Shown: positions 25,244-34,829, numbered from the stretch's first letter. The stretch: DNA of 64,000 nt from Pigmentiphaga sp. H8 (GCF_003854895.1 NZ_CP033966.1:2728001-2792000), one strand, 5' to 3'. Translations and numbers: made by a program. Notes: generated by a model not told the origin, from the sequence alone.

Positions 25244-25851
25244 GCTCCGCCCAGCGCGTCCAGGACCTGGCGCGTGGAGACGACCTTGCCGAACACGCGG
25301 TCGATGGTGGTGAGCGTGGCGAGGTGCGAGGCGTCGTCGAAGCCGCCGGTGGCGTCGTCAACGAAGAAGACCCGCAGGTCGCGCATGAAGGCGCTGCGCG
25401 CGGTCGACTCGCAGCACACGCTGGTGACCGTGCCGGTGATGATCACGCTGTCGACCGCGTTGCGGCCGCGGATGTTGCGTATGACGGTTTCGAGCCGGGT
25501 GTTGTAGAACGCGTCGTAGCGATGCTTGGGGATGACGACTTCGCCGGGACGGGGCGCCAGTTCGGCGATGATCTCGACCCCGGGCGTGCCCGCGCGCATG
25601 CCGGCCGTCTTCAGGTGCGGCAGCTGTGTCGTTTCCAGCGGCGATACATCGAACTCGTCGTACAGCACATGCTGGGTGTAGATGACCGGAACGCCGGCTG
25701 CGCGGGCCTGGGCGACCAGCGCGGCCATGGCGGGGATGCGCTGGCGCGCGGCGGGAACCTCCATGGGCGCGTCCTGCAAGACGAAGTCGTTCTGCATGTC
25801 GACGACCAGCAGGACGGCCTTGGCGGGATCCAGGGAAAGGGAAGAGGGCAT
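25240..25851 (-). CDS. Isochorismatase-like cysteine hydrolase
   Basis: The 203-residue protein has the family triad: Asp18 in VVDMQND, Lys109 in VIPKHRYDAF and Cys146 in VTSVCCEST. Members hydrolyse isochorismate, nicotinamide, N-carbamoyl compounds, maleamate or peroxyureidoacrylate. The substrate cannot be fixed here. Met at 25851 is preferred over Met 25890. It is co-transcribed with the MFS gene. A 102-bp repeat lies about 110 bp upstream of its start. Confidence 0.84.
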   Translation of the reverse strand: MPSSLSLDPAKAVLLVVDMQNDFVLQDAPMEVPAARQRIPAMAALVAQARAAGVPVIYTQHVLYDEFDVSPLETTQLPHLKTAGMRAGTPGVEIIAELAPRPGEVVIPKHRYDAFYNTRLETVIRNIRGRNAVDSVIITGTVTSVCCESTARSAFMRDLRVFFVDDATGGFDDASHLATLTTIDRVFGKVVSTRQVLDALGGA

Positions 25852-25962
25852 GCGGTTGGCCTCCGTGGCGATGGGTGGAAGGCCGAACATAGCGCCGGCG
25901 GCCGCGGGCCAAGCGCAGGAAATTGCGGTGATCGCGCAAAAGTTGCGCAGCGGAAGAGGAAC

Positions 25963-26064
25963 TTGCCCATTTTTGCGTCACAGCCCGGAAACCCGCATGG
26001 AATCTGGGTGGAACGGGGTTGTGCCCGCGCTGTCCCCAGGGTTTTCCACATCGGCTGGGGATAA
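25963..26064 (+). repeat. 102-bp dispersed repeat, copy B
   Basis: It matches copy A (22919-23020) in length and order of conserved blocks. Here TCCCCAG and CTGGGGA can form a 7-bp stem around TTTTCCACA. It ends 6 bp before the LysR stop codon and lies upstream of the isochorismatase-MFS operon. Confidence 0.75.
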
Positions 26065-26070
26065 ACCGGG

Positions 26071-27015
26071 TCAGCCCGGCGGCCGCGGGCAACTTTCCGG
26101 CCGGTCGGGCCAGGTGCCGTCGCGCGCCAGCCGCGCCGAGGTCGCGACGACCAGATCCCGGATGCCGGCCACCGCGCTGTGCGAGGCGCCATGGGAGGTC
26201 GCCAGCACCACCCGCGCGGCGGTGCGCAGGTCGGACACCGGGGTGGCCTGGACGCGGCCGGCCAGCCATTCCTCGATGAAGGACGAGACGATCATGACCG
26301 AGCTGCCGTTGCCCGCGGCGATCAACTGCACGGTCTGGGCCATGGAGTCCAGCTCGTGCTTGATCCTGAGTGCCAGGCCGCGCTGCTCGGCCTCGCGCGA
26401 CAGCATCTGGCGCACACGGTGGCGCAGCGTGGGCAGCACGAGGTCCATGCGGGCCAGCTCGGGAAAGGGAACGGCCCGAGCGGGGGGCGTGGAGCCATCC
26501 GCCGGGGATACCAGGTACAGGGGCTCGTCGCGCAGGGGATCGATCAGATGGGGGCTGCCGGTCTCGCCCACGGTGAACAGGATGGCCATCTCGAGCCGGT
26601 TCTGCTTCAACAGCGTTTCGAGTTCGTCGGTCATGGCTTCGACCACGTGCAGCGTGACGTCGGGATGCGCTTGCTCGACCGTCTGCAGCAGGGGAACGGT
26701 CATCATGCGGCTGATGCTGCTGGGAATGCCGATGCGCACGATGCCGCGCGGCGATTCGGCGTCCTGCCGCAGATCGTGTTCGGCGGCCGCCACCATGTCC
26801 AGGATGCGGCGGGCGTGGCCGAGCAGCTTGCGGCCGGACGGCGTGGGCTGCACGCCATGGGCATCGCGCACGAACAGGCGGGTACCCAGCGAATCCTCCA
26901 GTTTCTGTATCTGCGCGCTAAGCGCGCTCTGCACGACGTGCAGGCGTTCGGCCGCCTGCGAGAAGCTGCCGGTTTCCAGTATGGTGACGAAGTAGCGCAG
27001 GCGTCGCAGATCCAT
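26071..27015 (-). CDS. LysR-family transcriptional regulator
   Basis: The 314-residue protein starts MDLRRLRYFVTILETGSFSQ, the classic LysR HTH, with recognition helix SALSAQIQKLE and VRDAHGVQPTPSGRKLL after it. A LysR effector-binding domain follows (from about residue 90). The reading frame is open for another kilobase upstream by codon bias only; the true start is ATG 27015. It is divergent from the lactonase-Bug operon and probably regulates it. No LysR T-N11-A box is decisive by eye in the 114-bp spacer. Confidence 0.88.
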   Translation of the reverse strand: MDLRRLRYFVTILETGSFSQAAERLHVVQSALSAQIQKLEDSLGTRLFVRDAHGVQPTPSGRKLLGHARRILDMVAAAEHDLRQDAESPRGIVRIGIPSSISRMMTVPLLQTVEQAHPDVTLHVVEAMTDELETLLKQNRLEMAILFTVGETGSPHLIDPLRDEPLYLVSPADGSTPPARAVPFPELARMDLVLPTLRHRVRQMLSREAEQRGLALRIKHELDSMAQTVQLIAAGNGSSVMIVSSFIEEWLAGRVQATPVSDLRTAARVVLATSHGASHSAVAGIRDLVVATSARLARDGTWPDRPESCPRPPG

Positions 27016-27129
27016 GGCGGGCGTGGCCCGGGGGGCATCGCGGATCCAGATGGGGGCATCTGAAAAAACCGTTACCCGGGCTGGGGAACGACTGCCATTA
27101 TAGGTGGCTGTCCCACCCGTCCTGGTCCC

Positions 27130-28071
27130 ATGTACGCCGCTCCGCCCGATCTGCCCACCGAGGTCTACGCCGCGCTGCCGCCATCCCTGCACCTGACGCA
27201 GTCCACGTCGCCCTGGGTGCGCGCGCGGGGAGCCGGCCCGCTGCATTCCTTCCTGGAAGGCCCGGCTTTCGATCGGGACGGGGCGCTGTACTGCACCGAC
27301 CTCGCCCATGGGCGGATCTTCCGCATCGATCCGGCGGGACGGTTCTCGCTGGCCTGCCGCTACGACGGCGAGCCCAACGGCCTGACGCTGCACCGCGACG
27401 GCCGCCTGTTCATCGCCGACCGGCGCCACGGCATCATGGCCATGTCGCCCCGGGACAGCCGTCCACGGACGCTGCTGGCGCCGGACGAGGCGCGCCGGCT
27501 CCAGGGCGTCAACGACCTTCTGTTCGCGGCCAATGGCGATCTGTATTTCACCGACCAGGGCGACAGCGCGCTGAACCGGCCCACGGGCCGGCTGTGCCGG
27601 CTGCGGCGCGGCGCCAGCCAGGTGGAAACGCTGGTCGACAGCCTGGCGGGCCCGAACGGCCTGGCCTTCGCGCCGGGCGAGCGGCTGCTGTACCTGGCCG
27701 TGACCCGCGACAACGCCATCTACAGCGTGCCGCTGGACGAGGCGGGGCGCGTCGGCAAGGTGGGGCGCTTCATCCAGCTGTCGGGCAGCCCGACCGGCCC
27801 CGATGGCCTGGCGACGGACATGCGCGGCAATCTGGCCGTCGTCCATGCGGGACTCGGTTCGGTATGGCTGTTCAGCGCGATGGGCGAGCCGCTGCTGCGC
27901 ATCCGTTCGTGCGCGGGCCGCCGCACCACGAACGCCGCGTATGGCGGGCCCGGCCGGCGCACGCTGTACGTGACCGAGGCGGAGCAGGGCGTGATCCTGG
28001 CCGCCAGGCTGCCCGAACCCGGCCTGCCGCTGTACGCACACATGAAGAACGACAACGAGGAGACACCATGA
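27130..28071 (+). CDS. SMP-30/gluconolactonase-like beta-propeller lactonase
   Basis: The 313-residue protein has the six-bladed SMP-30/LRE fold signs: LEGPAFDRDGALYCTDL, EPNGLTLHRDG, VNDLLFAANGDLYFTDQG and SPTGPDGLATD (short parts). These carry the usual metal-binding Glu and Asn/Asp residues. Members hydrolyse sugar lactones or other esters. No signal peptide is evident. It overlaps the Bug gene start by 4 bp (ATGA). Divergent LysR suggests inducible catabolism of a lactone or sugar acid. Confidence 0.85.
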   Translation: MYAAPPDLPTEVYAALPPSLHLTQSTSPWVRARGAGPLHSFLEGPAFDRDGALYCTDLAHGRIFRIDPAGRFSLACRYDGEPNGLTLHRDGRLFIADRRHGIMAMSPRDSRPRTLLAPDEARRLQGVNDLLFAANGDLYFTDQGDSALNRPTGRLCRLRRGASQVETLVDSLAGPNGLAFAPGERLLYLAVTRDNAIYSVPLDEAGRVGKVGRFIQLSGSPTGPDGLATDMRGNLAVVHAGLGSVWLFSAMGEPLLRIRSCAGRRTTNAAYGGPGRRTLYVTEAEQGVILAARLPEPGLPLYAHMKNDNEETP

Positions 28072-29033
28072 AACGCATCGCGCTTGCGCTATCCATCATG
28101 ACCGGGGCGCTGGGCACCGCGCACGCCCAGGACTACCCGTCGCGCCCGATACGCCTGATCGCGCCTTTCGCGGCGGGCAGCACCGTGGACATCCTGGCGC
28201 GCGCGCTGGCGCAACCCTTGTCGCAGCAGCTGGGCCAGCCGGTGGTGGTCGAGAACAAGGGCGGCGCGGGCGGCAACATAGGCGTGGACATGGTCGCGAA
28301 GGCGCCCAGGGACGGCTATACGATAGGGATAGGTACGACCGGACCGATGACGGTGAACCCCGCTCTGTACGGATCGAAGATGCCCTTCGACACCCGCAAG
28401 GACCTGGCCATGGTGGGCGTGATCGCCAGCAGCCCCAACGTGCTGCTGGTGCATCCCTCGGTGCCGGCGCGCAGCCTGCAGGAGTTGATCGCCTACGCCC
28501 GCGCGCATCCGGGCAAGCTGAACTTCGCCTCGTCGGGCGTGGGCAGCACCAACCATCTGGCCGGGGAGCTGTTCAAGTCGCTGGCGCGCGTCGAGATCGT
28601 GCACGTGCCCTACAAGGGCAACCAGGACGCGCTGACCGACCTGCTGGCCCAGCGCGTGCAGATCCTGTTCAGCGGCGTGCCGCCGGTGCTGTCCTTCATC
28701 AAGTCGGGCCAGTTGCGCGCGCTGGCGGTGGCCGGACCGGAGCCGTCGTCCGCGCTGCCGGGCGTGCCCACGGTGGCCCAGGCCGGGCTGCCCGGCGCCG
28801 AGGTCGTGGCCTGGTACGGCCTGATCGCCCCCGCGGGCACGCCGCGTCCGGTCATCGAGCGGTTGAACGCGGAGCTGCGCAAGGCCTTGGCCCAGCCCGA
28901 GGTCAGGGCCCAGTTGGCCTCGGCGGGCGCGGACCCCTCGAACGACGGACCCGAGGCCTTCTCCAGGCTGGTCGATGCCGAGCTGGAGAGATGGCAGCGC
29001 GTGATCACGAACGCCAACATCAGGATGGAGTAA
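28068..29033 (+). CDS. Bug/TctC-family periplasmic solute receptor
   Basis: The 321-residue protein has a signal peptide ending near THAQ, then DYPSRPIRLIAPFAAG, NKGGAGGNIG and DGYTIGIG, all Bug landmarks. The C-terminal LIAPAGTPRPVIE is also typical. It is coupled to the lactonase gene (ATGA overlap) and precedes the small barrel protein by 2 bp. The ligand is probably the substrate of the lactonase. No TctAB permease is adjacent. Confidence 0.85.
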   Translation: MKRIALALSIMTGALGTAHAQDYPSRPIRLIAPFAAGSTVDILARALAQPLSQQLGQPVVVENKGGAGGNIGVDMVAKAPRDGYTIGIGTTGPMTVNPALYGSKMPFDTRKDLAMVGVIASSPNVLLVHPSVPARSLQELIAYARAHPGKLNFASSGVGSTNHLAGELFKSLARVEIVHVPYKGNQDALTDLLAQRVQILFSGVPPVLSFIKSGQLRALAVAGPEPSSALPGVPTVAQAGLPGAEVVAWYGLIAPAGTPRPVIERLNAELRKALAQPEVRAQLASAGADPSNDGPEAFSRLVDAELERWQRVITNANIRME

Positions 29034-29035
29034 GC

Positions 29036-29698
29036 ATGCAAGCAACCGGTTTGATCGCTGTCTGGCTGCACGTGCCGCCGCATCGCGAGGAAGAGTTCCA
29101 TGCATGGTACGAGCTGGAGCACATCCCGCAGGTGGTTGGCCTGGACGGATTCGTCAGCGGCCGCCGTTATTACTGCGACCAGGTTTTCCCCAAGTTCCTG
29201 GCGCTGTACGAGACGCGCGACGAAAGCGTGGAGGATAGTCCGGGCTTCCAGCACGTGGTCACGCATCCGACGCCCTGGTCGGGCCGGATATGGACTTTCT
29301 TCGGCAAGGACCGCATCCGGCAGAATCTGGTCCGCCTGGCGTCGGTGGCGCACGGGAAACATCCGGATCCCGGCGCCGTGCTGCTGCGGGCCTTCCGCGC
29401 GCCGCGCGACCTGGCCGAAGCAGATGGACTGGAGCAGGGAAGGGCCAGCGCGGACATGCCGGGTTGCACCCAATACCGGTTGTTCCGCCAGGTCCGCGAT
29501 CCCGGCCATTACCTGGAGATCTTCGATTTCGCCACGCCAACGTACGCGGCGGAATCGGCGCTGGCGGCCTTTTTCGAGCGGCCCGCGCGGCGCCGTTTCG
29601 ACGACGGCGCCGGGGACGTCGTCCGGCACGTCTACGCGGCCACGGGAACGCCGCTGGTGAAGGGCGAGACGTTCAGGGGCGCAGGTAACCCAGGATGA
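29036..29698 (+). CDS. Ferredoxin-like (dimeric alpha-beta barrel) protein, two-repeat, function unknown
   Basis: The 220-residue protein contains two similar halves: GLIAVWLHVPPHREEEFHAWYELEHIP-type segment (residues 4-30) and a later CTQYRLFRQ/YLEIFDF segment. This is how EthD- and DUF4286-like alpha-beta barrels look. These often act on acyl or aromatic metabolites, or act as dimeric enzymes without cofactor. It begins 2 bp after the Bug stop, so it is part of the lactonase operon. Its 3' end overlaps the convergent TetR gene by 26 bp. Exact function is not clear. Confidence 0.65.
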   Translation: MQATGLIAVWLHVPPHREEEFHAWYELEHIPQVVGLDGFVSGRRYYCDQVFPKFLALYETRDESVEDSPGFQHVVTHPTPWSGRIWTFFGKDRIRQNLVRLASVAHGKHPDPGAVLLRAFRAPRDLAEADGLEQGRASADMPGCTQYRLFRQVRDPGHYLEIFDFATPTYAAESALAAFFERPARRRFDDGAGDVVRHVYAATGTPLVKGETFRGAGNPG

Positions 29699-30326
29699 CG
29701 TCGACCATGTGGGCCAGCCGTTCGTCCAGCGCGGGGGGCGCCATCAGGTCGCGGCCGAAGATTTCCGACAGCGTGTACTGGTTGGACAGATAGAAATAGG
29801 CCACGCTGGCGATGGAGATGTAGAGCTGCACCGGATCGACGCCGGCGCGGAACAGGCCTTGCGCCTGGCCGCGTTCCAGGATGTCGGCCAGCCATTGCAC
29901 GAAGGGCGAGTGCATGTCCCGCACCTGGGACGAGCGCTTCAGGTGGGTGGCCTGGTGCAGGTTCTCGTTATTGAGCAGGCACAGGAACTCCGGGTTTTCC
30001 AGGTAGTAGTGCCAGGTGAACTCGACCAGCCTGCGCACGGCGTCGGGCGGATTCAGCGCTTCCAGGTGCAGTTCCCGTTCGGCCTGGCGGATGGCGGCAT
30101 AGGCGCGTTCCATCACGGCCAGGAACAGGTCGTCCTTGTTGTTGAAGTAGTAGTAGATCAGCCGCTTGTCGACCTTGGCGCGTTCGGCAATGCGGTCCAT
30201 GCGGGCCCCGCCCAGGCCCAGCGACGCGAACTCGGCGGTCGCGGCTTCCAGGATGGTCTGGCGCGTGCGCTCGGCATCGCGGGTGCGGGGCGCATCCGCC
30301 GAGGCCTTGGCTGGGCGTGGTGACAT
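29673..30326 (-). CDS. TetR-family transcriptional regulator
   Basis: The 217-residue protein has an N-terminal TetR HTH (about 15-65): RQTILEAATAEFASLGL, then RIAERAKVDKRLIYYYF. The C-terminal helical domain resembles the PsrA/RutR-like C-terminal group, with NPEFLCLLNNEN. ATG 30326 begins a basic N terminus (SPRPAKASADAPRTRDAER). It is convergent with the lactonase operon and near serB. The target could be the lactonase operon, but no operator is obvious. Confidence 0.86.
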   Translation of the reverse strand: MSPRPAKASADAPRTRDAERTRQTILEAATAEFASLGLGGARMDRIAERAKVDKRLIYYYFNNKDDLFLAVMERAYAAIRQAERELHLEALNPPDAVRRLVEFTWHYYLENPEFLCLLNNENLHQATHLKRSSQVRDMHSPFVQWLADILERGQAQGLFRAGVDPVQLYISIASVAYFYLSNQYTLSEIFGRDLMAPPALDERLAHMVDVILGYLRP

Positions 30327-30385
30327 GGCGGGCAAATCCTGAAAATGGGGCTGGACCGTAACACTACAACAGAAGCGGCCGCGGA

Positions 30386-31246
30386 TCAGCCCAGGGTATC
30401 CTCGAACCAGTTCAGGATGCCGTCCAGGCCGCAGACGTTCAGCGCGCGGCTGGTCTGCTCGCGCACCACGGGCTTGGCGTGGTAGGCCACGCTCAGGCCG
30501 GCCAGTCCCAGCATCTTCAGGTCGTTGGCGCCGTCGCCCACGGCGATCGCGCGCGCCAGCGGCGCGCCGTGGCGCTGGGCGAACTCGCGCAGGTGGCGGG
30601 CCTTGGCGTCGGCGTCCAGGATGGCGCCCTGCACCTTGCCCGTGAGCCGGCCGTTCTCCACTTCCAGCGTGTTGGCGTGCGCCTCGTTCAACTGGAGCCG
30701 CTGCTGCAGGCGGCTGGTGAACCAGGTGAAACCGCCCGAGACCAGCAGGGTCTTGATGCCCACCCGCTGCGCCGCCAGCAGCAGGCGCTCGGCGCCCGGG
30801 TTCAGCCGCAGCCTTTCCACGTAGACCTGTTCCAGCGCGTCCAGCGGCAGCCCCTGGAGCAGCGCCACGCGGCGCGTCAGGCTTTCGCTGAAGTCGGCGA
30901 TCTCGCCCCGCATCGCGGCTTCGGTGATGGCCGCCACCTGCGGCTTGAGGCCGGCCATGTCGGCGATCTCGTCGATGCATTCGATGTTGATCAGGGTCGA
31001 GTCCATGTCCATGGCCAACACCTTCCAGTCGGCCAGCCGGGCACCCGGTTCGACGTAGGCCCAGTCCACGCGGGCCTCCTGGCAATAGGCGGCGACCCGG
31101 GCGCGCGCCGCGGGGGCATCGTCGGCCTCGGTCAGGCGGACGGCGCCGGGCGCGAGTTCGACGATGCGCCGGGCATGGGCCAGGGCCGAGACGTGTTCGA
31201 TGGCTGCCTGGGCGAGGTCGGGGGCCTGGATAACGAGATGGGTCAT
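30386..31246 (-). CDS. serB: Phosphoserine phosphatase SerB
   Basis: SerB removes phosphate from O-phosphoserine in the last step of serine synthesis. The 286-residue protein has a short N-terminal ACT-like region and the HAD core: catalytic DMDSTLIN with nucleophile Asp80, a middle SGGFTWF motif with Ser, and GDGANDLKML. Met at 31246 gives the usual length; the frame extends to 31309. It is next to mfd, as in several betaproteobacteria. Confidence 0.93.
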   Translation of the reverse strand: MTHLVIQAPDLAQAAIEHVSALAHARRIVELAPGAVRLTEADDAPAARARVAAYCQEARVDWAYVEPGARLADWKVLAMDMDSTLINIECIDEIADMAGLKPQVAAITEAAMRGEIADFSESLTRRVALLQGLPLDALEQVYVERLRLNPGAERLLLAAQRVGIKTLLVSGGFTWFTSRLQQRLQLNEAHANTLEVENGRLTGKVQGAILDADAKARHLREFAQRHGAPLARAIAVGDGANDLKMLGLAGLSVAYHAKPVVREQTSRALNVCGLDGILNWFEDTLG

Positions 31247-31274
31247 GGGTAGGGAATGGAAAGGGGAAACGGGT

Positions 31275-34200
31275 TCAGACCAGCGACCGCAGCACCGTGC
31301 GCACGGCATCCACGCGCGCCTTCAGGTCGGCGCCCTTGATGTCGATGCGCAGCTTGTCCTGGCCCGACAGGCGCATGTGGCGGTTCTTCTGGACCAGGCT
31401 GATGACGCGCATCGGATCGATGGGGGGATTGGGCTCGAACTGCAGCACGGCGGCCGATTCGCTGGCATCGATCTTGATCACGCCCACCGACTTGGCCGCC
31501 AGGCGCAGCCGGTGGATCTCGATCAGGGCGCGCGCCGCCTCGGGCAGCTTGCCGAAACGGTCGATCAGCTCTTCCTGGATCGTGTCGATGTCGGCGGCAT
31601 CTTCGCAGTTGGCCAGGCGCTTGTAGATCGCCAGGCGCGCATGGACGTCGCCGCAATAGTCCTGCGGCAGCAGGGCGGGCACGTGCAGGTTGATCTCGGT
31701 GGTGGCCGACAGCGGCGCGTTCAGGTCGGGTTCGCGGCCGTTCTTCAGGGCCCGGACCGCTTCGTTCAGCATGTCGGTGTACATCTGGAAGCCGACTTCC
31801 TGGATGTTGCCCGACTGCGATTCGCCCAGCACCTCGCCCACGCCGCGTATCTCCAGGTCGTGCATGGCCAGGTAAAAGCCCGAGCCCAGTTCCTCCATGG
31901 CCTGGATGGCTTCCAGGCGCTTCTTGGCGTTGCTGGTGATGGCGTCCTCGCCGGGCGTCAGCAGATAGGCATAGGCCTGGTGGTGGGAGCGCCCGACGCG
32001 GCCGCGCAACTGGTGCAGCTGGGCCAGGCCGAAGCGGTCGGCGCGGTGCAGCACGATGGTGTTGGCCGTGGGCACGTCGATGCCGGTCTCGATGATGGTG
32101 GTGCAAAGCAGCACGTTGTACTTCTGCTGGTAGAAGGCCTTCATGACCTGCTCCAGCTCGCGCTCGGGCATCTGCCCGTGCGCCACCGCGATGCGCGCCT
32201 CGGGCACCAGTTCCTCGAGCTTGGCGCGGCGGTTGTGGATGGTCTCGACCTCGTTGTGCAGGAAGTACACCTGGCCGCCGCGCTTGAGTTCGCGCAGCAG
32301 GGCCTCGCGTATGGTGCTGCCGTCCTCGCGCCGCACGAAGGTCTTGATCGCCAGCCGCTTCTGCGGCGCGGTGGCGATGACCGAGAAATCGCGTATGCCT
32401 TCCAGCGACATGCCCAGCGTGCGGGGAATGGGCGTGGCGGTCAGCGTCAGCACGTCGACCTCGGCGCGCAGCGCCTTGAGCGCCTCCTTCTGGCGCACGC
32501 CGAAGCGGTGTTCCTCGTCGATGATGACCAGGCCGAGGTTCTTGAACCTGACCTTGTCCGACAGCAGCTTGTGCGTGCCGATGACGATGTCGACCCGGCC
32601 ATCGTTAATCTGCTCGATGGACGCGCTGATGTCCTTGGCCGACTTGAAGCGGGACAGCTCGACCACGCGGACCGGCCAGTCGGCGAAGCGGTCGGCGAAG
32701 TTCTGCGCGTGCTGCTCGGCCAGCAGGGTGGTGGGGCACAGCAGCGCGACCTGCTTGCTGTTGGCCACGGCGATGAAGGCGGCGCGCAGCGCCACCTCGG
32801 TCTTGCCGAAGCCCACGTCGCCGCATACCAGCCGGTCCATGGGTTTGCCCGAGGTCATGTCCTGGATCACGGCCTGGATGGCGGCCGCCTGGTCCGGCGT
32901 TTCCTCGAAGCCGAAGGTTTCGGCGAAGGCTTCGTAGTCGGACATGGGCAGCTTGAACATGTGGCCCTGGCGCAGCGCGCGGCGGGCGTACAGGTTCAGC
33001 AGCTCGGCGGCGGCGTCGCGGGCCTGGGCGGCGGCCTTGCGGCGGGCCTTCTCCCACTGGCCGGAGCCGAGCTGGTGCAGCGGCGCGGTCTCGGGGTCGG
33101 CGCCGCTGTAGCGCGCGATCACGTGCAGCTGCGACACCGGCACGTACAGCGTGCTGCCGCCGGCGTACTCCAGGTGCAGGAACTCCATCTCGCCTTCGCC
33201 GATGTCCATGCTGACCAGGCCCTGGTAGCGGCCGATGCCGTGCTGGACGTGGACGACCGGATCGCCCACGCGCAGCTCGGACAGGTCGCGCACCATGGAT
33301 TCGACGTTGCTGGCCCGCTCCTGGCCGCGCTTGCCGCGGCGGACGGCGTGGCCGGAGAACAGGTCGCTCTCGGTCAGGAACAGCAGCTTGGGGTCGGCCA
33401 GGCCGAAGCCCGAGGACAGCGGCGCGATGCCGATCGCGAAGGACGAGGTCCGGCCCAGGAAGTCCTGTACGGACTCGACCGGTTCGGGGTCCAGCCCGAA
33501 TTCGGCCAGCATCTGGGCGATGGTCTCGCGGCGGCCGGCCGATTCGGCGCACAGCAGCACCCGCTGGTCCTGCCGGGCCGCCAGGGCACGCAGGCGCGCC
33601 ACCGGGTCGTCGGCCTTGCGCTGCACGGCGACCTCGGGCGGAGAGGTAAAGGCCGGATGCGGGCGGTCGCCGGACAGCGCCAGGCGGGCGAAGCGCTTCA
33701 GGTGGCCGAACAGGCCATCGGTGTCCAGGAAGATCCGGGACGGGGGCAGGATGGGGCGCTCGCGGTCGCTCTTGAGGAATTCGTAGCGGCTTGAGGTGTC
33801 CTGCAGGAAGCGCCGGATGGTGTCCTCGGCGTCGCCCAGCGTGACCGCGACGGTCTGTTCGCCCAGGTAGTCGAACAGCGTGGCGGTCTCGTCGAAGAAC
33901 AGCGGCAGGTAGTATTCGACGCCCGGGAAGGCGATGCCGTTGCCGATGTCCTTGTAGGGCGTGGCGCGCGACGGGTCGCCCTCGAATTCCTCGCGAAAGC
34001 GCGCGCGGAACTCGTTGCGCGCGGTCTCGTCCATCGGGAACTCGCGGCCCGGCAGCATCTGGATCTCCTTGACGGGATACAGGCTGCGCTGGGTGTCGAT
34101 GTCGAAGCTGCGGATGGACTCGATGGTGTCGTCGAACAGGTCCAGCCGGTAGGGCAGGGCCGAGCCCATGGGGAAAAGGTCGATCAGGCTGCCGCGGATG

Positions 34201-34760
34201 CAGAATTCGCCCGGCGCGGTCACCTGCGTGACGTGCGTGTAGTTGGCCAGCGTCAGTTGCGCGCGCAGCGCGGCCTCGTCCAGCCGGTCGCCCTGCTTGA
34301 ACGAGAACGTGTAGGCCGCCAGGAACGCGGGCGGGGCCAGCCGGTACAACGCGGTCGTGACCGGTATCGTCAGGACGTCCACGTCCTGGCGCAGCAGGGC
34401 ATGCAGGGCCTTCAGGCGCTCGGAGATCAGGTCTTCGTGGGGCGAGAAGGCGTCGTAGGGCAGGGTTTCCCAATCGGGGAACTGGTGCACCCGCAGGCCG
34501 GGCGAGAACAGGCGGATTTCCTCGGCCAGGCGCTGGGCGTCCAGCGGATCGGCCGTGAGCACCGCCAGCGGCTTGCCGGCGCGGCGCGCCAGGTCGGCCA
34601 GCAGCCAGGCGTCGCCGGCGCCCGGGGGGCGGGGCTGGGCATAGCGTTCGCCGGGCCGGAGCGCGGCCAGCACGGCTTGCGTCAACGCCGAAGGCAGGCA
34701 GGCGGCGGGCGTGCTGGCGGAAGGGGAAGACGTGGAGGCGGTACTGGCTGGGAGGGACAT
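31275..34760 (-). CDS. mfd: Transcription-repair coupling factor Mfd
   Basis: Mfd removes RNA polymerase stalled at lesions and recruits UvrA. The 1161-residue length is normal. The order is UvrB-like N-terminal region, CarD-like RNA-polymerase interaction domain around residues 480-560 (DPVVHVQHGIGRYQGL), then a RecG-like translocase with Walker A GDVGFGKTE near residue 643 and DEEH in IIDEEHRFG near 747, and a C-terminal TRCF domain. ATG 34760 follows the normal N terminus; the frame is open further upstream. It is divergent from ispD, with a TATAAT hexamer in the spacer. Confidence 0.95.
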   Translation of the reverse strand: MSLPASTASTSSPSASTPAACLPSALTQAVLAALRPGERYAQPRPPGAGDAWLLADLARRAGKPLAVLTADPLDAQRLAEEIRLFSPGLRVHQFPDWETLPYDAFSPHEDLISERLKALHALLRQDVDVLTIPVTTALYRLAPPAFLAAYTFSFKQGDRLDEAALRAQLTLANYTHVTQVTAPGEFCIRGSLIDLFPMGSALPYRLDLFDDTIESIRSFDIDTQRSLYPVKEIQMLPGREFPMDETARNEFRARFREEFEGDPSRATPYKDIGNGIAFPGVEYYLPLFFDETATLFDYLGEQTVAVTLGDAEDTIRRFLQDTSSRYEFLKSDRERPILPPSRIFLDTDGLFGHLKRFARLALSGDRPHPAFTSPPEVAVQRKADDPVARLRALAARQDQRVLLCAESAGRRETIAQMLAEFGLDPEPVESVQDFLGRTSSFAIGIAPLSSGFGLADPKLLFLTESDLFSGHAVRRGKRGQERASNVESMVRDLSELRVGDPVVHVQHGIGRYQGLVSMDIGEGEMEFLHLEYAGGSTLYVPVSQLHVIARYSGADPETAPLHQLGSGQWEKARRKAAAQARDAAAELLNLYARRALRQGHMFKLPMSDYEAFAETFGFEETPDQAAAIQAVIQDMTSGKPMDRLVCGDVGFGKTEVALRAAFIAVANSKQVALLCPTTLLAEQHAQNFADRFADWPVRVVELSRFKSAKDISASIEQINDGRVDIVIGTHKLLSDKVRFKNLGLVIIDEEHRFGVRQKEALKALRAEVDVLTLTATPIPRTLGMSLEGIRDFSVIATAPQKRLAIKTFVRREDGSTIREALLRELKRGGQVYFLHNEVETIHNRRAKLEELVPEARIAVAHGQMPERELEQVMKAFYQQKYNVLLCTTIIETGIDVPTANTIVLHRADRFGLAQLHQLRGRVGRSHHQAYAYLLTPGEDAITSNAKKRLEAIQAMEELGSGFYLAMHDLEIRGVGEVLGESQSGNIQEVGFQMYTDMLNEAVRALKNGREPDLNAPLSATTEINLHVPALLPQDYCGDVHARLAIYKRLANCEDAADIDTIQEELIDRFGKLPEAARALIEIHRLRLAAKSVGVIKIDASESAAVLQFEPNPPIDPMRVISLVQKNRHMRLSGQDKLRIDIKGADLKARVDAVRTVLRSLV

Positions 34761-34817
34761 CGGTTTCGCGGAAAGAGCGTCGCCCAGGGGCCGGCGCGGG
34801 CGTGGCGGCAATTCCGT

Positions 34818-34823
34818 ATTATA
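34818..34823 (-). promoter_or_regulatory. -10 element for mfd
   Basis: The minus strand reads TATAAT at this place, 58 bp upstream of the mfd ATG. No good -35 is visible. It ends 6 bp before the ispD ATG, so mfd and ispD promoters are very close. Confidence 0.4.
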
Positions 34824-34829
34824 GAAGCC

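Noticed and set aside
26071..28041. A 656-codon frame that fuses LysR with an upstream extension.
   Set aside because: The part above 27015 runs antisense through the lactonase gene and has no domain; the LysR start is clear.
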